Of a DNA stretch of 64,000 nucleotides, positions 15,308 to 22,426 are shown one piece after another. The stretch lies in the NCBI GenBank assembly GCA_964501335.1, contig CAZCTC010000034.1, positions 1 to 64,000 on the forward strand. Direction: 5' to 3'. The notes under the pieces were generated by a model. The model was not told where the DNA came from. It searched no databases and saw only the letters and a program-made list of their open reading frames with translations. The translations under genes were made by a program, and so were the position numbers. Positions within the stretch are counted from its first letter, which is position 1; the number at the start of each line of letters is the position of its first letter. The stretch is from CAZCTC01 sp964501335. GTDB lineage: Bacteria; Chloroflexota; Anaerolineae; B4-G1; SLSP01.

Positions 15308-16633
15308 TTATAAATTTACAGACCCTAAGGGTTGGTTGGTGCGGAAGGCTTCCTCTTTGCGGGCCGGGACGTTGATGGCCAGATAGGTCGCGGCTCTCCA
15401 CAAATCTCCCACGTTGGTCCAGTTGATCAGCCGTTGTGCCACGCTGCGATTGTTGTAGAAGCTCTCGAACATCTCGGCGTGCATCTCCATTAATTTTTCA
15501 GGGCTCATGTTTTTGGGGGTGAAGGCCGGCATGCCGTAGCGGTAGGTGGGATCGTTCCACCATTGCGGGTAGTTCAATCGGCCTTCTTTTTCAACGGTGG
15601 CATAGAATTCGGTGCCCGGGTAGGGTTGCAGGATGTTGAAGAGCCCGGCAAAAAACTTCTGTTCCATGGCGAAATCCAGCATGGTGCGTAAGGTCTCCGG
15701 GGTGTCGCCGTCCATGCCGAGCAGAAATGAGCCCAGGACGGCGATGCCGTGATCCCGGATGATCTTCAGCGATTCGCTGATGCCGGGGCCGGCGTCGTTC
15801 CACCGTTTTTTAATCTGGTCCAGATTTTCCGGTCGGATGCTCTCGATGCCGATGATCAATACGGAGCAGCCGCTTTTTTTCATCAGTTTGAGCATTTCGG
15901 GATCGCGGGCCAGATTGAGGCTGGCCTGAGCGCCCCAGTGTAGATGCAACGGGCGGAGTGCTTCGCAGAGTTCGCGGGTCTTTTCCCGGTCGGCAACGAT
16001 GTTGTCGTCGATGAAGATGGTGAGGGGCTGCGGGTTTTGGGTCAGTTCTTCGATCACTTCTGCGACCGGGCGGTGGCGGCGTTCTTTTCCAAAGAAGGCC
16101 GAGACGGAACAGAAGGTGCAATTAAAGGGGCAGCCACGGGCGGTTTCGATGAGGGTGACGGGGAGGTACTTTTTTCCGGCCAAAACGGCGCGGTTGGATT
16201 GGATGTGAACTGGAGGCGAGTTCTCGGTGCGGTGGTAGACCGGTTGCAGGTGGTGGTGAGCCAGATCATCCAGGATTTGTGGCCAGAGGCCTTCGATTTC
16301 ACCGCGGACGATGGAATCGGCATATTGCCCGGCTTCGTCGGGCAGCAGGGTGGGGTGGTGGCCGCCGAGGAGGACGGGGACGCCGCGCTTGCGGAATTCT
16401 GCGGCGATCTGATAGGCGCGGCGGGCGGTGAAGGTTTTGAGCGAAAGGCCGACCAGATCGCGCGGGGTGTCGTAGTCGATCTCTTCGATCCGGTCATCGA
16501 CGGCTTCGACTTCGACATCGGGCGGAATTTGTCCGGCAACGGTGGCGAGATTGAGCGGTTGTAAAACCCAGGTGGGCTTTTCCCCAAAGGTCGGAGTTTT
16601 GATCATCGCAGGTTCAATCAAGGTTACTTTCAT
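15308..16633 (-). CDS. B12-binding-type radical SAM protein (paralogue 1)
   Basis: A 441-residue protein starting at ATG 16633; an upstream in-frame extension would run into the neighbouring gene. Residues about 1-140 look like a Rossmann-type cobalamin-binding domain (DLVGLSLKTFTARRAYQ, VPVLLGGHHPTLLPDE), without the DxHxxG histidine motif. The radical SAM core has CPFNCTFC (Cys168, 172, 175) binding a [4Fe-4S] cluster and S-adenosylmethionine, and FIDDNIVAD and GIESI further on. Such enzymes methylate or rearrange unactivated carbons, often in lipid or natural-product pathways; the substrate cannot be read from sequence. The ATG overlaps the end of the GH3-family gene by 20 bases, so it is the last gene of a coupled operon. 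Its cysteines stand at the same residue numbers as in the protein at 19007-20392, indicating a duplication. Confidence 0.88.
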   Translation of the reverse strand: MKVTLIEPAMIKTPTFGEKPTWVLQPLNLATVAGQIPPDVEVEAVDDRIEEIDYDTPRDLVGLSLKTFTARRAYQIAAEFRKRGVPVLLGGHHPTLLPDEAGQYADSIVRGEIEGLWPQILDDLAHHHLQPVYHRTENSPPVHIQSNRAVLAGKKYLPVTLIETARGCPFNCTFCSVSAFFGKERRHRPVAEVIEELTQNPQPLTIFIDDNIVADREKTRELCEALRPLHLHWGAQASLNLARDPEMLKLMKKSGCSVLIIGIESIRPENLDQIKKRWNDAGPGISESLKIIRDHGIAVLGSFLLGMDGDTPETLRTMLDFAMEQKFFAGLFNILQPYPGTEFYATVEKEGRLNYPQWWNDPTYRYGMPAFTPKNMSPEKLMEMHAEMFESFYNNRSVAQRLINWTNVGDLWRAATYLAINVPARKEEAFRTNQPLGSVNL

Positions 16634-18287
16634 ATTGTGGCAGTAGCCATACCTCCCATCCAGTAGTTTTTTGTAAGGCCGCAGGTTTGATGTTTCCCAA
16701 TTTCTGTCCCCGGGCCTGACAGGCTTGCAGATAGGCCGTGGTGGCACCCGGCGCGGTGCGACGGATGCGCGCGGGGCCCAGCTGGCCGAGCTGACGGCAA
16801 TAGTGGTAATGGAAATTGGCGCACAGGCCGCGTTCCAGATCGGCTTCGAGTTCCTTCAGATTGAGATTCTGAGACGCCGGTTCTTGGGGGAGTTCCAGAT
16901 AGAGGGTGTAATGAAAGTCGCCGGGACTTTCTTCCGGAGCCAGCATGGCGAAGCGGGGAGTGAGGTTGTGTCCGGCGGCGAGTTGGGCGATCACGCCGGC
17001 GATGAAGCGTTCATCGAGCTTTTCGCCGAACCAGTCCGAGATGCGGTCGGCTTTGCCGATGAAGCGCAGCCGGGGGGCCTGCTCTTGATAGCCGACAACT
17101 GCGACGATGTCGTGCAGCTGGTAGCGATAGAAGCCGCCGCCGGTGGTGATAATGACGCTGTAGCTGCGGCCTTTTTCCAGTTGATGGGCCAGGCGAGGGG
17201 GATCTTCGGGCGCGTCGACGGGTTGAAATTCAAAGAAGTGCGAGCGGACGGCCAGGATGCAGCCCTCTGCGGCGGGATCGGGGCCTAGCGGCAGGGTGAT
17301 GAAGCCTTCGGTGGCCAGGAGCCCTTTGGGTTGGTAGACGACGGCTGGAAAGCGGGCGCTGAGCCTTTGGGCGTAGGGAGCGGAGGGGCCGTCGGCCCAG
17401 CCGCTGATGACTTTTAAGACGGGCCAGAGCTGATCGACGGCTGTGGGATTGAGGCGGGCCAGCGATTCGGTGCGGCGGCGATCGGGGCGGAGGCGACGGG
17501 TCAATTCGCGGTGGAGAGCGGGAGGCAGCGGGGTGGGCGGGGTGAGCGTTCCGGCGGCGATGTCGGCGAGCAGCTGTTCCCAGCTTTCCGGTAGAGCGGC
17601 GAGCAATAGTTCCAGGTAAGTAGGGTTCCAGATCGAGATGAAACGCAGATCGGCGCGCTGGAGCAGGAAGCGCAGTGTGGCGTAACGAAAGGCGGCCATG
17701 TCTTCGATTTGTTTGAGGGCGTTGGGAACGGCGAAGGCCGACTCGACGAGGAGCTTTCCCAGGGGGCCGAGGTAGGCGCTGTCTTCTTCAAAGCCGAGGG
17801 GGATGCCGCCTTCGGTGAAGCGTGGACCGGTTGTGAGAGGGGTGAGCGACCAGTAGGCGGGGCCGCGGAGCATGTCGGGGTAGCGGCCGTAGAGATCGAC
17901 GGCCCAGGGGGCGAGGCCGCGCTGGAATTCGGCTTTGAGCGCGGCGGTGTAGGGAATCCATTTGACGGCGGCGGTAGAGCCGCTGGAGAGTTCAAAGAGG
18001 CGGACGGCTTCGGCCGTGAGGACGGCGGGTTGTCCGGCGGCGATGGCGGCGATCGATGCGGTGTAGTCGTCCCAGGTGGAGAGGGGAACGGCTTTTGGGT
18101 AGTCGGCGACGGAGGTCAGGCGGGCAAAGTCATGCCGGCGGCCGAAGTCGGTATCGGCGTTGGCTTTGAGGTAGGAGCGCAGCAGATCGGTCTGGGTGCT
18201 TTCGACATGGTGGAGGGCGTGGTGGAAGCGCCGGGCTTCAGCCCGACCGGAGGCGATCCAGAGCGAATTGGCAAGCCAGGAGTTCAT
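16614..18287 (-). CDS. GH3-family acyl-adenylating enzyme (acyl-acid-amido synthetase-like)
   Basis: A 557-residue protein of the GH3 superfamily, named after plant auxin conjugases such as JAR1. The ATP-binding signature is SSGSTAAVK (101-109); QPKGLLATEGFITLPL and TTGGGFYRYQLHDIVAVVGY match the second and third GH3 motifs. Family members activate a carboxylic acid with ATP and pass it to an amine, such as an amino acid. In bacteria the substrates are mostly unknown. The gene is the third of four coupled genes: its ATG shares one base with the TAA of the GNAT-like gene (TAATG) and its end overlaps the next radical SAM gene. The context suggests ligation of an acid made or modified by the radical SAM enzymes; this is inference. 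Confidence 0.87.
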   Translation of the reverse strand: MNSWLANSLWIASGRAEARRFHHALHHVESTQTDLLRSYLKANADTDFGRRHDFARLTSVADYPKAVPLSTWDDYTASIAAIAAGQPAVLTAEAVRLFELSSGSTAAVKWIPYTAALKAEFQRGLAPWAVDLYGRYPDMLRGPAYWSLTPLTTGPRFTEGGIPLGFEEDSAYLGPLGKLLVESAFAVPNALKQIEDMAAFRYATLRFLLQRADLRFISIWNPTYLELLLAALPESWEQLLADIAAGTLTPPTPLPPALHRELTRRLRPDRRRTESLARLNPTAVDQLWPVLKVISGWADGPSAPYAQRLSARFPAVVYQPKGLLATEGFITLPLGPDPAAEGCILAVRSHFFEFQPVDAPEDPPRLAHQLEKGRSYSVIITTGGGFYRYQLHDIVAVVGYQEQAPRLRFIGKADRISDWFGEKLDERFIAGVIAQLAAGHNLTPRFAMLAPEESPGDFHYTLYLELPQEPASQNLNLKELEADLERGLCANFHYHYCRQLGQLGPARIRRTAPGATTAYLQACQARGQKLGNIKPAALQKTTGWEVWLLPQYESNLD

Positions 18288-19003
18288 TAACGTAAGACCC
18301 GCAGGCCGGCGCTGGTGAAGTTGTCTTCGGCGATGCGGGTGAGGCAGACAAGTTCGTCGCCGTAGAGGTGACCCGGGTTGCGGGCCAGGAAGAAGGCGAT
18401 ATGCGGATTGCGGAGCCGGTCGGGATCGATTTCGGCGATGCCTTCGCGCAGGGGGGTGGCGCCGTCGGCGAAGCGAACGAGGCCCGCGGCGGCGTGGTAA
18501 TTCTCGCCGAAACGGTCTGCGGCGAGTTGATCGATGAGGGCCTGGAGTTCCGGCGGGGTGACGCGGTCATGGCGGGGGTAGAATTCCCTGTAGAAGACGG
18601 GCAGGAAACGGTAGGTCTTGTATCCTGAGGAGATCAGCAGCCAGTAGACGGGTTGGGCCATGCCGGCGCTGAGATCGATCACGCTGCGGATCCAGCTGCG
18701 TGGCAGTTCGGGGGTGCCCCAGAATTCGGGCTGGATGATGGTATCGCCGGAGACGACCACGGTGATGCGCTGCCCCTGGGGGGAATCGGTCTCATAGAGG
18801 GCGAAGGTGGAAAAGCCGCGCAGGATTCCGGCGGTGTCGCGCAGCCGGATGACCCAATCCTTGTTGCTCAGGTCGCGCTCGAAGAGTTGCGGAGTGGTTT
18901 TTTCGAAGCAGGCGGCAAAAAGGGCGTACATTTCCTCTTTTTCTGCGGCGCTCAGCTCGCGGCAGGCGGTGGTTTTGCCGGTCAGGGTGGGGGTGGCGTC
19001 CAT
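18287..19003 (-). CDS. Hypothetical protein, possibly GNAT-like acyltransferase
   Basis: A 238-residue soluble protein with no signal peptide or membrane helix. The start (ELSAAEKEEMYALFAACF, then FERDLSNKDWVIRL and GILRGFSTFALYE) resembles the first strands of GNAT N-acyltransferases, and VVVSGDTIIQPEFWG could be the central strands, but the acetyl-CoA loop (R/QxxGxG/A) is not evident, so acyl transfer is unproven. It lies 3 bases after the upstream radical SAM gene and shares one base with the GH3 gene, so it is surely part of the same operon. It could transfer an acyl group in the pathway or be a structural partner. Confidence 0.7.
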   Translation of the reverse strand: MDATPTLTGKTTACRELSAAEKEEMYALFAACFEKTTPQLFERDLSNKDWVIRLRDTAGILRGFSTFALYETDSPQGQRITVVVSGDTIIQPEFWGTPELPRSWIRSVIDLSAGMAQPVYWLLISSGYKTYRFLPVFYREFYPRHDRVTPPELQALIDQLAADRFGENYHAAAGLVRFADGATPLREGIAEIDPDRLRNPHIAFFLARNPGHLYGDELVCLTRIAEDNFTSAGLRVLR

Positions 19004-19006
19004 CGT

Positions 19007-20392
19007 TCAGCTCCTGTTGAGGGAAATGGGCAGTCCGGTCTCGCGGATTTTGATCAACTCGCCTTTCCAGGCGGCGTCCCCGAGGGGGTAATAGTCGCGG
19101 ACGCGGACTTCGCTGCGGAAGAGGGCGTTGATGCCCCAGAAATACCACCAGGGCAGCTTGCCGGGTTGATTGACCGGGTCGAAGCCGCGTTGGGCGATGC
19201 TTTTCAAACTGTAAAAGCTGGCGCGCGCTTCGACGCAGCCGCGTTGCAGCTTTTCGGGAGAGATCTGCAAGGGGTGGAAGGGGATCTGGTTGTAGCTGTA
19301 GTTGTCGTCGAGCCACCAGCGTTCAAAGCGGAGCCGGCCTTCGGTTTCCCAGCGGCGATAGAGGGGGGTGCCGGGGAAGGGGGTGAGGTGATTGAAGGCG
19401 GCGATGTAGAAACGGTGACGCAGGGCGAAGTCGACGGCGGGGGCGAAGCTGGCCTCGGTGTCGTGGTCGTAGCCGAAGACGAAGGTGATGTAGAGCCGGA
19501 TGCGATGGCGGCGCAGGTTGGCGAGGGCTTCTTCGTAGCCGCCGCGCATCAGATTGAAGCCCTTGTTCATGGCGCGGAGATTTTCAGCGTCGAGCGATTC
19601 AAATCCGATGAGGACGCCCTGACAGCCGCTCTGGACCATCAGGTCGAGCAGTTCGTCGTCGTAGGCGGCGTTGATGCTGACCTGGCTGACCCAGCGCACT
19701 TTGAGTGGGATGAGAGCTTTGCAGAAGGCTTTGGCCCGTTCGGGGTTGGCGGTGAGGTTGTCGTCGACGAAAAAGATGAGGGCGCCGGGGCCGAAGGCCT
19801 GTAACTCGGCCACGATGTCGTCGAGGGGGCGCCAGCTCTGGGAGTGCTCGAAGACGGTCTGGACGGCGCAGAAATCACACTGGAAACCGCAGCCGCGGGC
19901 GGCTTCGATGAGGTGCAGGCCGAGGTAGCGTTTGCCCTGGTAGATGGAGCGGTTGGGACGCAGCCGATTGAGGGTGGGGCGGGCCGGGGCGCGGTAGTAG
20001 GGTTGCAGGGCCCCGCGTTCGGCATCGTGGAGTACCGTTTCCCAGAGCGTTTCGGCCTCGCCGATGACGACGGACTCGGCATATTGGGAGACTTCGTCGG
20101 GGCAGAGCGTGGCGTGGAAGCCGCCCATGACGACGGGGACGCCGCGTTTGCGGTATTCGCTGGCGATCTGATAGGCGCGTTTGGCCGTGTAGGTTTCCAC
20201 GCTGATGGCGACGAGGTCGGTCGGTTCGTCGTAAGGGATCAGTTCCATGCGGTCATCGTAGAAGACGATCTGCACGTCGGAAGGGGTCAGGCCGGCGATG
20301 ACGGCCGGTGGCAGCGGTTCCATTTGCCAGGTACGGATGTAGGGTTGACCGATCCTGCGTCCGATGCAGGGGTGGATCAGGGTTAGTTTCAT
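19007..20392 (-). CDS. B12-binding-type radical SAM protein (paralogue 2)
   Basis: A 461-residue protein. Its N-terminal cobalamin-type domain contains DLVAISVETYTAKRAYQIAS and VPVVMGGFHATLCPDE, nearly the same phrasing as in the protein at 15308-16633. The radical SAM motif is CGFQCDFC (Cys168, 172, 175), followed by LIFFVDDNLTAN and IGFESLDAENLRAMNKGFN. It is the first gene of the four-gene coupled operon (gap of 3 bases to the next). Upstream lies a 339-base gap filled by a palindromic element, so the operon may have its own promoter there. Reaction and substrate are unknown; methylation or C-C bond formation on a hydrophobic substrate is typical of the family. Confidence 0.88.
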   Translation of the reverse strand: MKLTLIHPCIGRRIGQPYIRTWQMEPLPPAVIAGLTPSDVQIVFYDDRMELIPYDEPTDLVAISVETYTAKRAYQIASEYRKRGVPVVMGGFHATLCPDEVSQYAESVVIGEAETLWETVLHDAERGALQPYYRAPARPTLNRLRPNRSIYQGKRYLGLHLIEAARGCGFQCDFCAVQTVFEHSQSWRPLDDIVAELQAFGPGALIFFVDDNLTANPERAKAFCKALIPLKVRWVSQVSINAAYDDELLDLMVQSGCQGVLIGFESLDAENLRAMNKGFNLMRGGYEEALANLRRHRIRLYITFVFGYDHDTEASFAPAVDFALRHRFYIAAFNHLTPFPGTPLYRRWETEGRLRFERWWLDDNYSYNQIPFHPLQISPEKLQRGCVEARASFYSLKSIAQRGFDPVNQPGKLPWWYFWGINALFRSEVRVRDYYPLGDAAWKGELIKIRETGLPISLNRS

Positions 20393-20460
20393 GAGTGATT
20401 GGTTTCCTTATGAGTAAGTAAACTAAATTATATTTTCACGTGCTCTGATAAGAAACAACG

Positions 20461-20676
20461 CGCGGGATGGGAAGAGAGAGTTTTTTTATCGACCTGTGCG
20501 GTTGTTCATGGGTGTGAATTAAAAACGGTTTTTTGTGCCCCGCAACAGGTGCTTTTTCGGTAAAAAGCGACGCGCTGTGCGAAGCAGGCAGAGAGAGTTT
20601 TTTTGTTCATATTTTGGGCGGCTTCAGAAAGCCGCCCAAAATATGGGCTTTTTCCCAGACTAACCGCACAGGTCGT
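20461..20676 (+). repeat. Dispersed palindromic element, reference copy with partial tandem (copy 4)
   Basis: The best-preserved copy. In order: a partial module (CGCGGGATGG, AGAGAGTTTTTTT, 20461-20487, then CGACCTGTGCGG), then CCCCGCAACAGGTGC, TTTTTCGGTAAAAAGCGACG, a TGTGCGAAGCAGGCAGAGAG stretch running into T7, hairpin 20608-20645 (17-bp perfect arms, loop CAGA), GGGCTTTTTCCC and ACTAACCGCACAGGTCG. The reverse complement matches 3096-3262 over nearly its whole length but with different hairpin arms. This explains most of the 20393-20731 gap. Confidence 0.8.
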
Positions 20677-20685
20677 TTTTTATTC

Positions 20686-20721
20686 ATATTTTCGCGCGCC
20701 GTCTGCGGCGCGCGAAAATAT
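20686..20721 (-). terminator. Hairpin terminator of radical SAM paralogue 3
   Basis: A 16-bp perfect stem (arm ATATTTTCGCGCGCCG), loop TCTG, 10 bases past the stop at 20732. It is a hairpin-only variant of the palindrome family directly adjoining a full copy. Confidence 0.65.
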
Positions 20722-20731
20722 AGTTATCAAT

Positions 20732-22123
20732 TTAATGACAGGGCTGATCGATGACGGCGGTGTTATTTTCGGTGACGGCCGGCGGCGGGGGCGTGGGCAG
20801 GTGTGGGCCGATGATCCAGTCGCAGTTATAGAAATCCTTTAAGTGATGGGCGTAGAAGCGATAGCCCAGGTTGGTGATCCACCAGGTGGAAGGCTGGATG
20901 CGGGAGCCCCAGAAGCGTTTCAAGAGGGCGCTGTTGCTGTAGGTAGTTTTCCAGGCCAGTTCGTGGCCTTCATAGACCTGCTGCGGCGTCATCTGTTTGG
21001 GCTGGAAGACGATATGTTGGGCATCGTAGAGCGACCAGTCTTTGGTGAGGATGCGGCCTTCGCTTTCCAGCCGTTTGTAGAGAGCGGTGCCGGGGAAGGG
21101 GGTGACGATGGCGTAGCGGGGCAGGTCGATTTTGGCATCGATGGCGAATTGAGCGGTTTTGAGAAAGACCTCGGGAGTGTCGTAGTCCATTCCGAAGGTG
21201 AAACAGGCCATCAAGGAGATGCGGTAGCGGTGCAAGAGATCGACGACCGCGCGGAATTCATCGGGTGAGTTGAAGCCTTTGCGCGATTGTTTGAGGTTCT
21301 CCGGGCTGATCGTTTCAAAGCCCATCAAGAGGCCGGTGCAGCCGCTGCGGGAGGCCAGTTCCAGCAGCGGCAGGTCGTCTTTGAGCAGGATGGTGCTGAG
21401 GCCGAACCAGCGGGTTTTGAGCGGGATCAGAGCTTCAAAGAGCCGGGCGGCATAGTCGCGGTCGGCGATGAGATTGAGGTCGAGGAACATGATATCGGGG
21501 GCCCAATGGCTGCGGATATCGGCGACGACTTCTTCGACGGGTTTTTGGTAGGGTTTGGTGCCCCAGGCCGCGGGGACGACGCAGAAATCGCAGGTGTGAA
21601 TACAGCCGCGGGTGGCTTCAAAACTGTGGGTGGTGAGGTAGTGTTGCTTTTTGAGCAGATCGCGGCGAGGAAGGGGCATGCCGGCGAGGGAGAGGTCCGG
21701 AGATTGGAGATAACGGGACTGCATCCGACCGGCGGCGAAGTCGCGCAGCAATTGAGGCCAGGTCTCTTCCGCGTACCCGACGACGACGGCGTCGGCATGC
21801 GGCTGGGCGTCGTCGGGGACCAGGGTGATATGGGGGCCGCCGAGGACGACGGGAATGCCGCGCTCGCGGAAGCGGTCGGCGAGTTCATAAGCCCGCACGG
21901 CATTGCCGGTGATCACGGTCATGCCGACGAGGTCGGCTTCGATTTTCTGGGGGTCGATATCTTCGATGCCTTCATCGTAGATGGCAATCTCAGCGCGCAG
22001 TTCGGGAGGAACCAGAGCAGCCAGGGTGGTTAAGGTCAACGGCGCGTAACGGAGATTCTGTCGGAATATGCCGCCGCGATGGCGGTAAAGTGGCCCTTTT
22101 GGTGAAAGTAGAACCAGTTTCAT
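20732..22123 (-). CDS. B12-binding-type radical SAM protein (paralogue 3)
   Basis: A 463-residue protein. I start it at ATG 22123 because AAAGGAG lies 7 bases upstream; a 71-codon in-frame extension upstream has no such support and runs through decayed repeat DNA. The cobalamin-type domain has DLVGMTVITGNAVRAYELAD and IPVVLGGPHITLVPDD, and the radical SAM motif is CIHTCDFC (Cys174, 178, 181), then IMFLDLNLIADRDYAARLF. It is a more divergent relative of the two other radical SAM proteins here. It lies upstream on the same strand but is separated from the operon by a terminator-like hairpin and a repeat, so it is probably transcribed separately while working in the same pathway. Confidence 0.88.
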   Translation of the reverse strand: MKLVLLSPKGPLYRHRGGIFRQNLRYAPLTLTTLAALVPPELRAEIAIYDEGIEDIDPQKIEADLVGMTVITGNAVRAYELADRFRERGIPVVLGGPHITLVPDDAQPHADAVVVGYAEETWPQLLRDFAAGRMQSRYLQSPDLSLAGMPLPRRDLLKKQHYLTTHSFEATRGCIHTCDFCVVPAAWGTKPYQKPVEEVVADIRSHWAPDIMFLDLNLIADRDYAARLFEALIPLKTRWFGLSTILLKDDLPLLELASRSGCTGLLMGFETISPENLKQSRKGFNSPDEFRAVVDLLHRYRISLMACFTFGMDYDTPEVFLKTAQFAIDAKIDLPRYAIVTPFPGTALYKRLESEGRILTKDWSLYDAQHIVFQPKQMTPQQVYEGHELAWKTTYSNSALLKRFWGSRIQPSTWWITNLGYRFYAHHLKDFYNCDWIIGPHLPTPPPPAVTENNTAVIDQPCH

Positions 22124-22190
22124 GACCGACTCCTTTATTAGGGTTCTTTTGATGATATAACGCAAGTGAGGGGGCGTCAAATGGAGATTA

Positions 22191-22312
22191 GTAGACAGTA
22201 GACAGCGGATTTCGACATGTGCGTTTAGCCTGGAATGCAAGTAAAAGAAAATATAGACAAAAGAACTCTCTTTTTCCCGTGCGGGCGTTGTACCTTCGGG
22301 GAAAATGCTCGA
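22191..22312 (-). repeat. GTAGACA pair plus decayed palindromic element (copy 5)
   Basis: GTAGACAGTAGACAG (22191-22205) precedes fragments of the element: TGTGCGTTTAGCC, AAAATATAGACAAAAGAACTC and CTCTTTTTCCCGTGCG. The hairpin is gone. This fills the gap between two divergent genes. Confidence 0.45.
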
Positions 22313-22377
22313 TGTGAGGCGCAAATTTGATATCAATCTGAAACGCGATTGACTCTCTTATTGGAGGGGCTTTTCAT

Positions 22378-22383
22378 TATAAT
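22378..22383 (+). promoter_or_regulatory. Possible -10 box of the PAS/GAF kinase gene
   Basis: TATAAT stands about 44 bases before the preferred ATG at 22427. No good -35 is spaced correctly. Its position inside an upstream TTG-initiated extension argues for the internal ATG start. Confidence 0.35.
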
Positions 22384-22426
22384 AAAAGTATCCCTTTTTA
22401 ACCAGATTATTACCTCAGGTGAGTCA

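Noticed and set aside
18287..19003. Firm assignment of the 238-residue protein as a GNAT enzyme
   Set aside because: Only the first strands look GNAT-like and the acetyl-CoA loop is not visible, so it is left as hypothetical.
22124..22336. 71-codon upstream extension of radical SAM paralogue 3
   Set aside because: The internal ATG at 22123 has AAAGGAG at good spacing and matches the N-terminus of its paralogues; the extension covers decayed repeat DNA.
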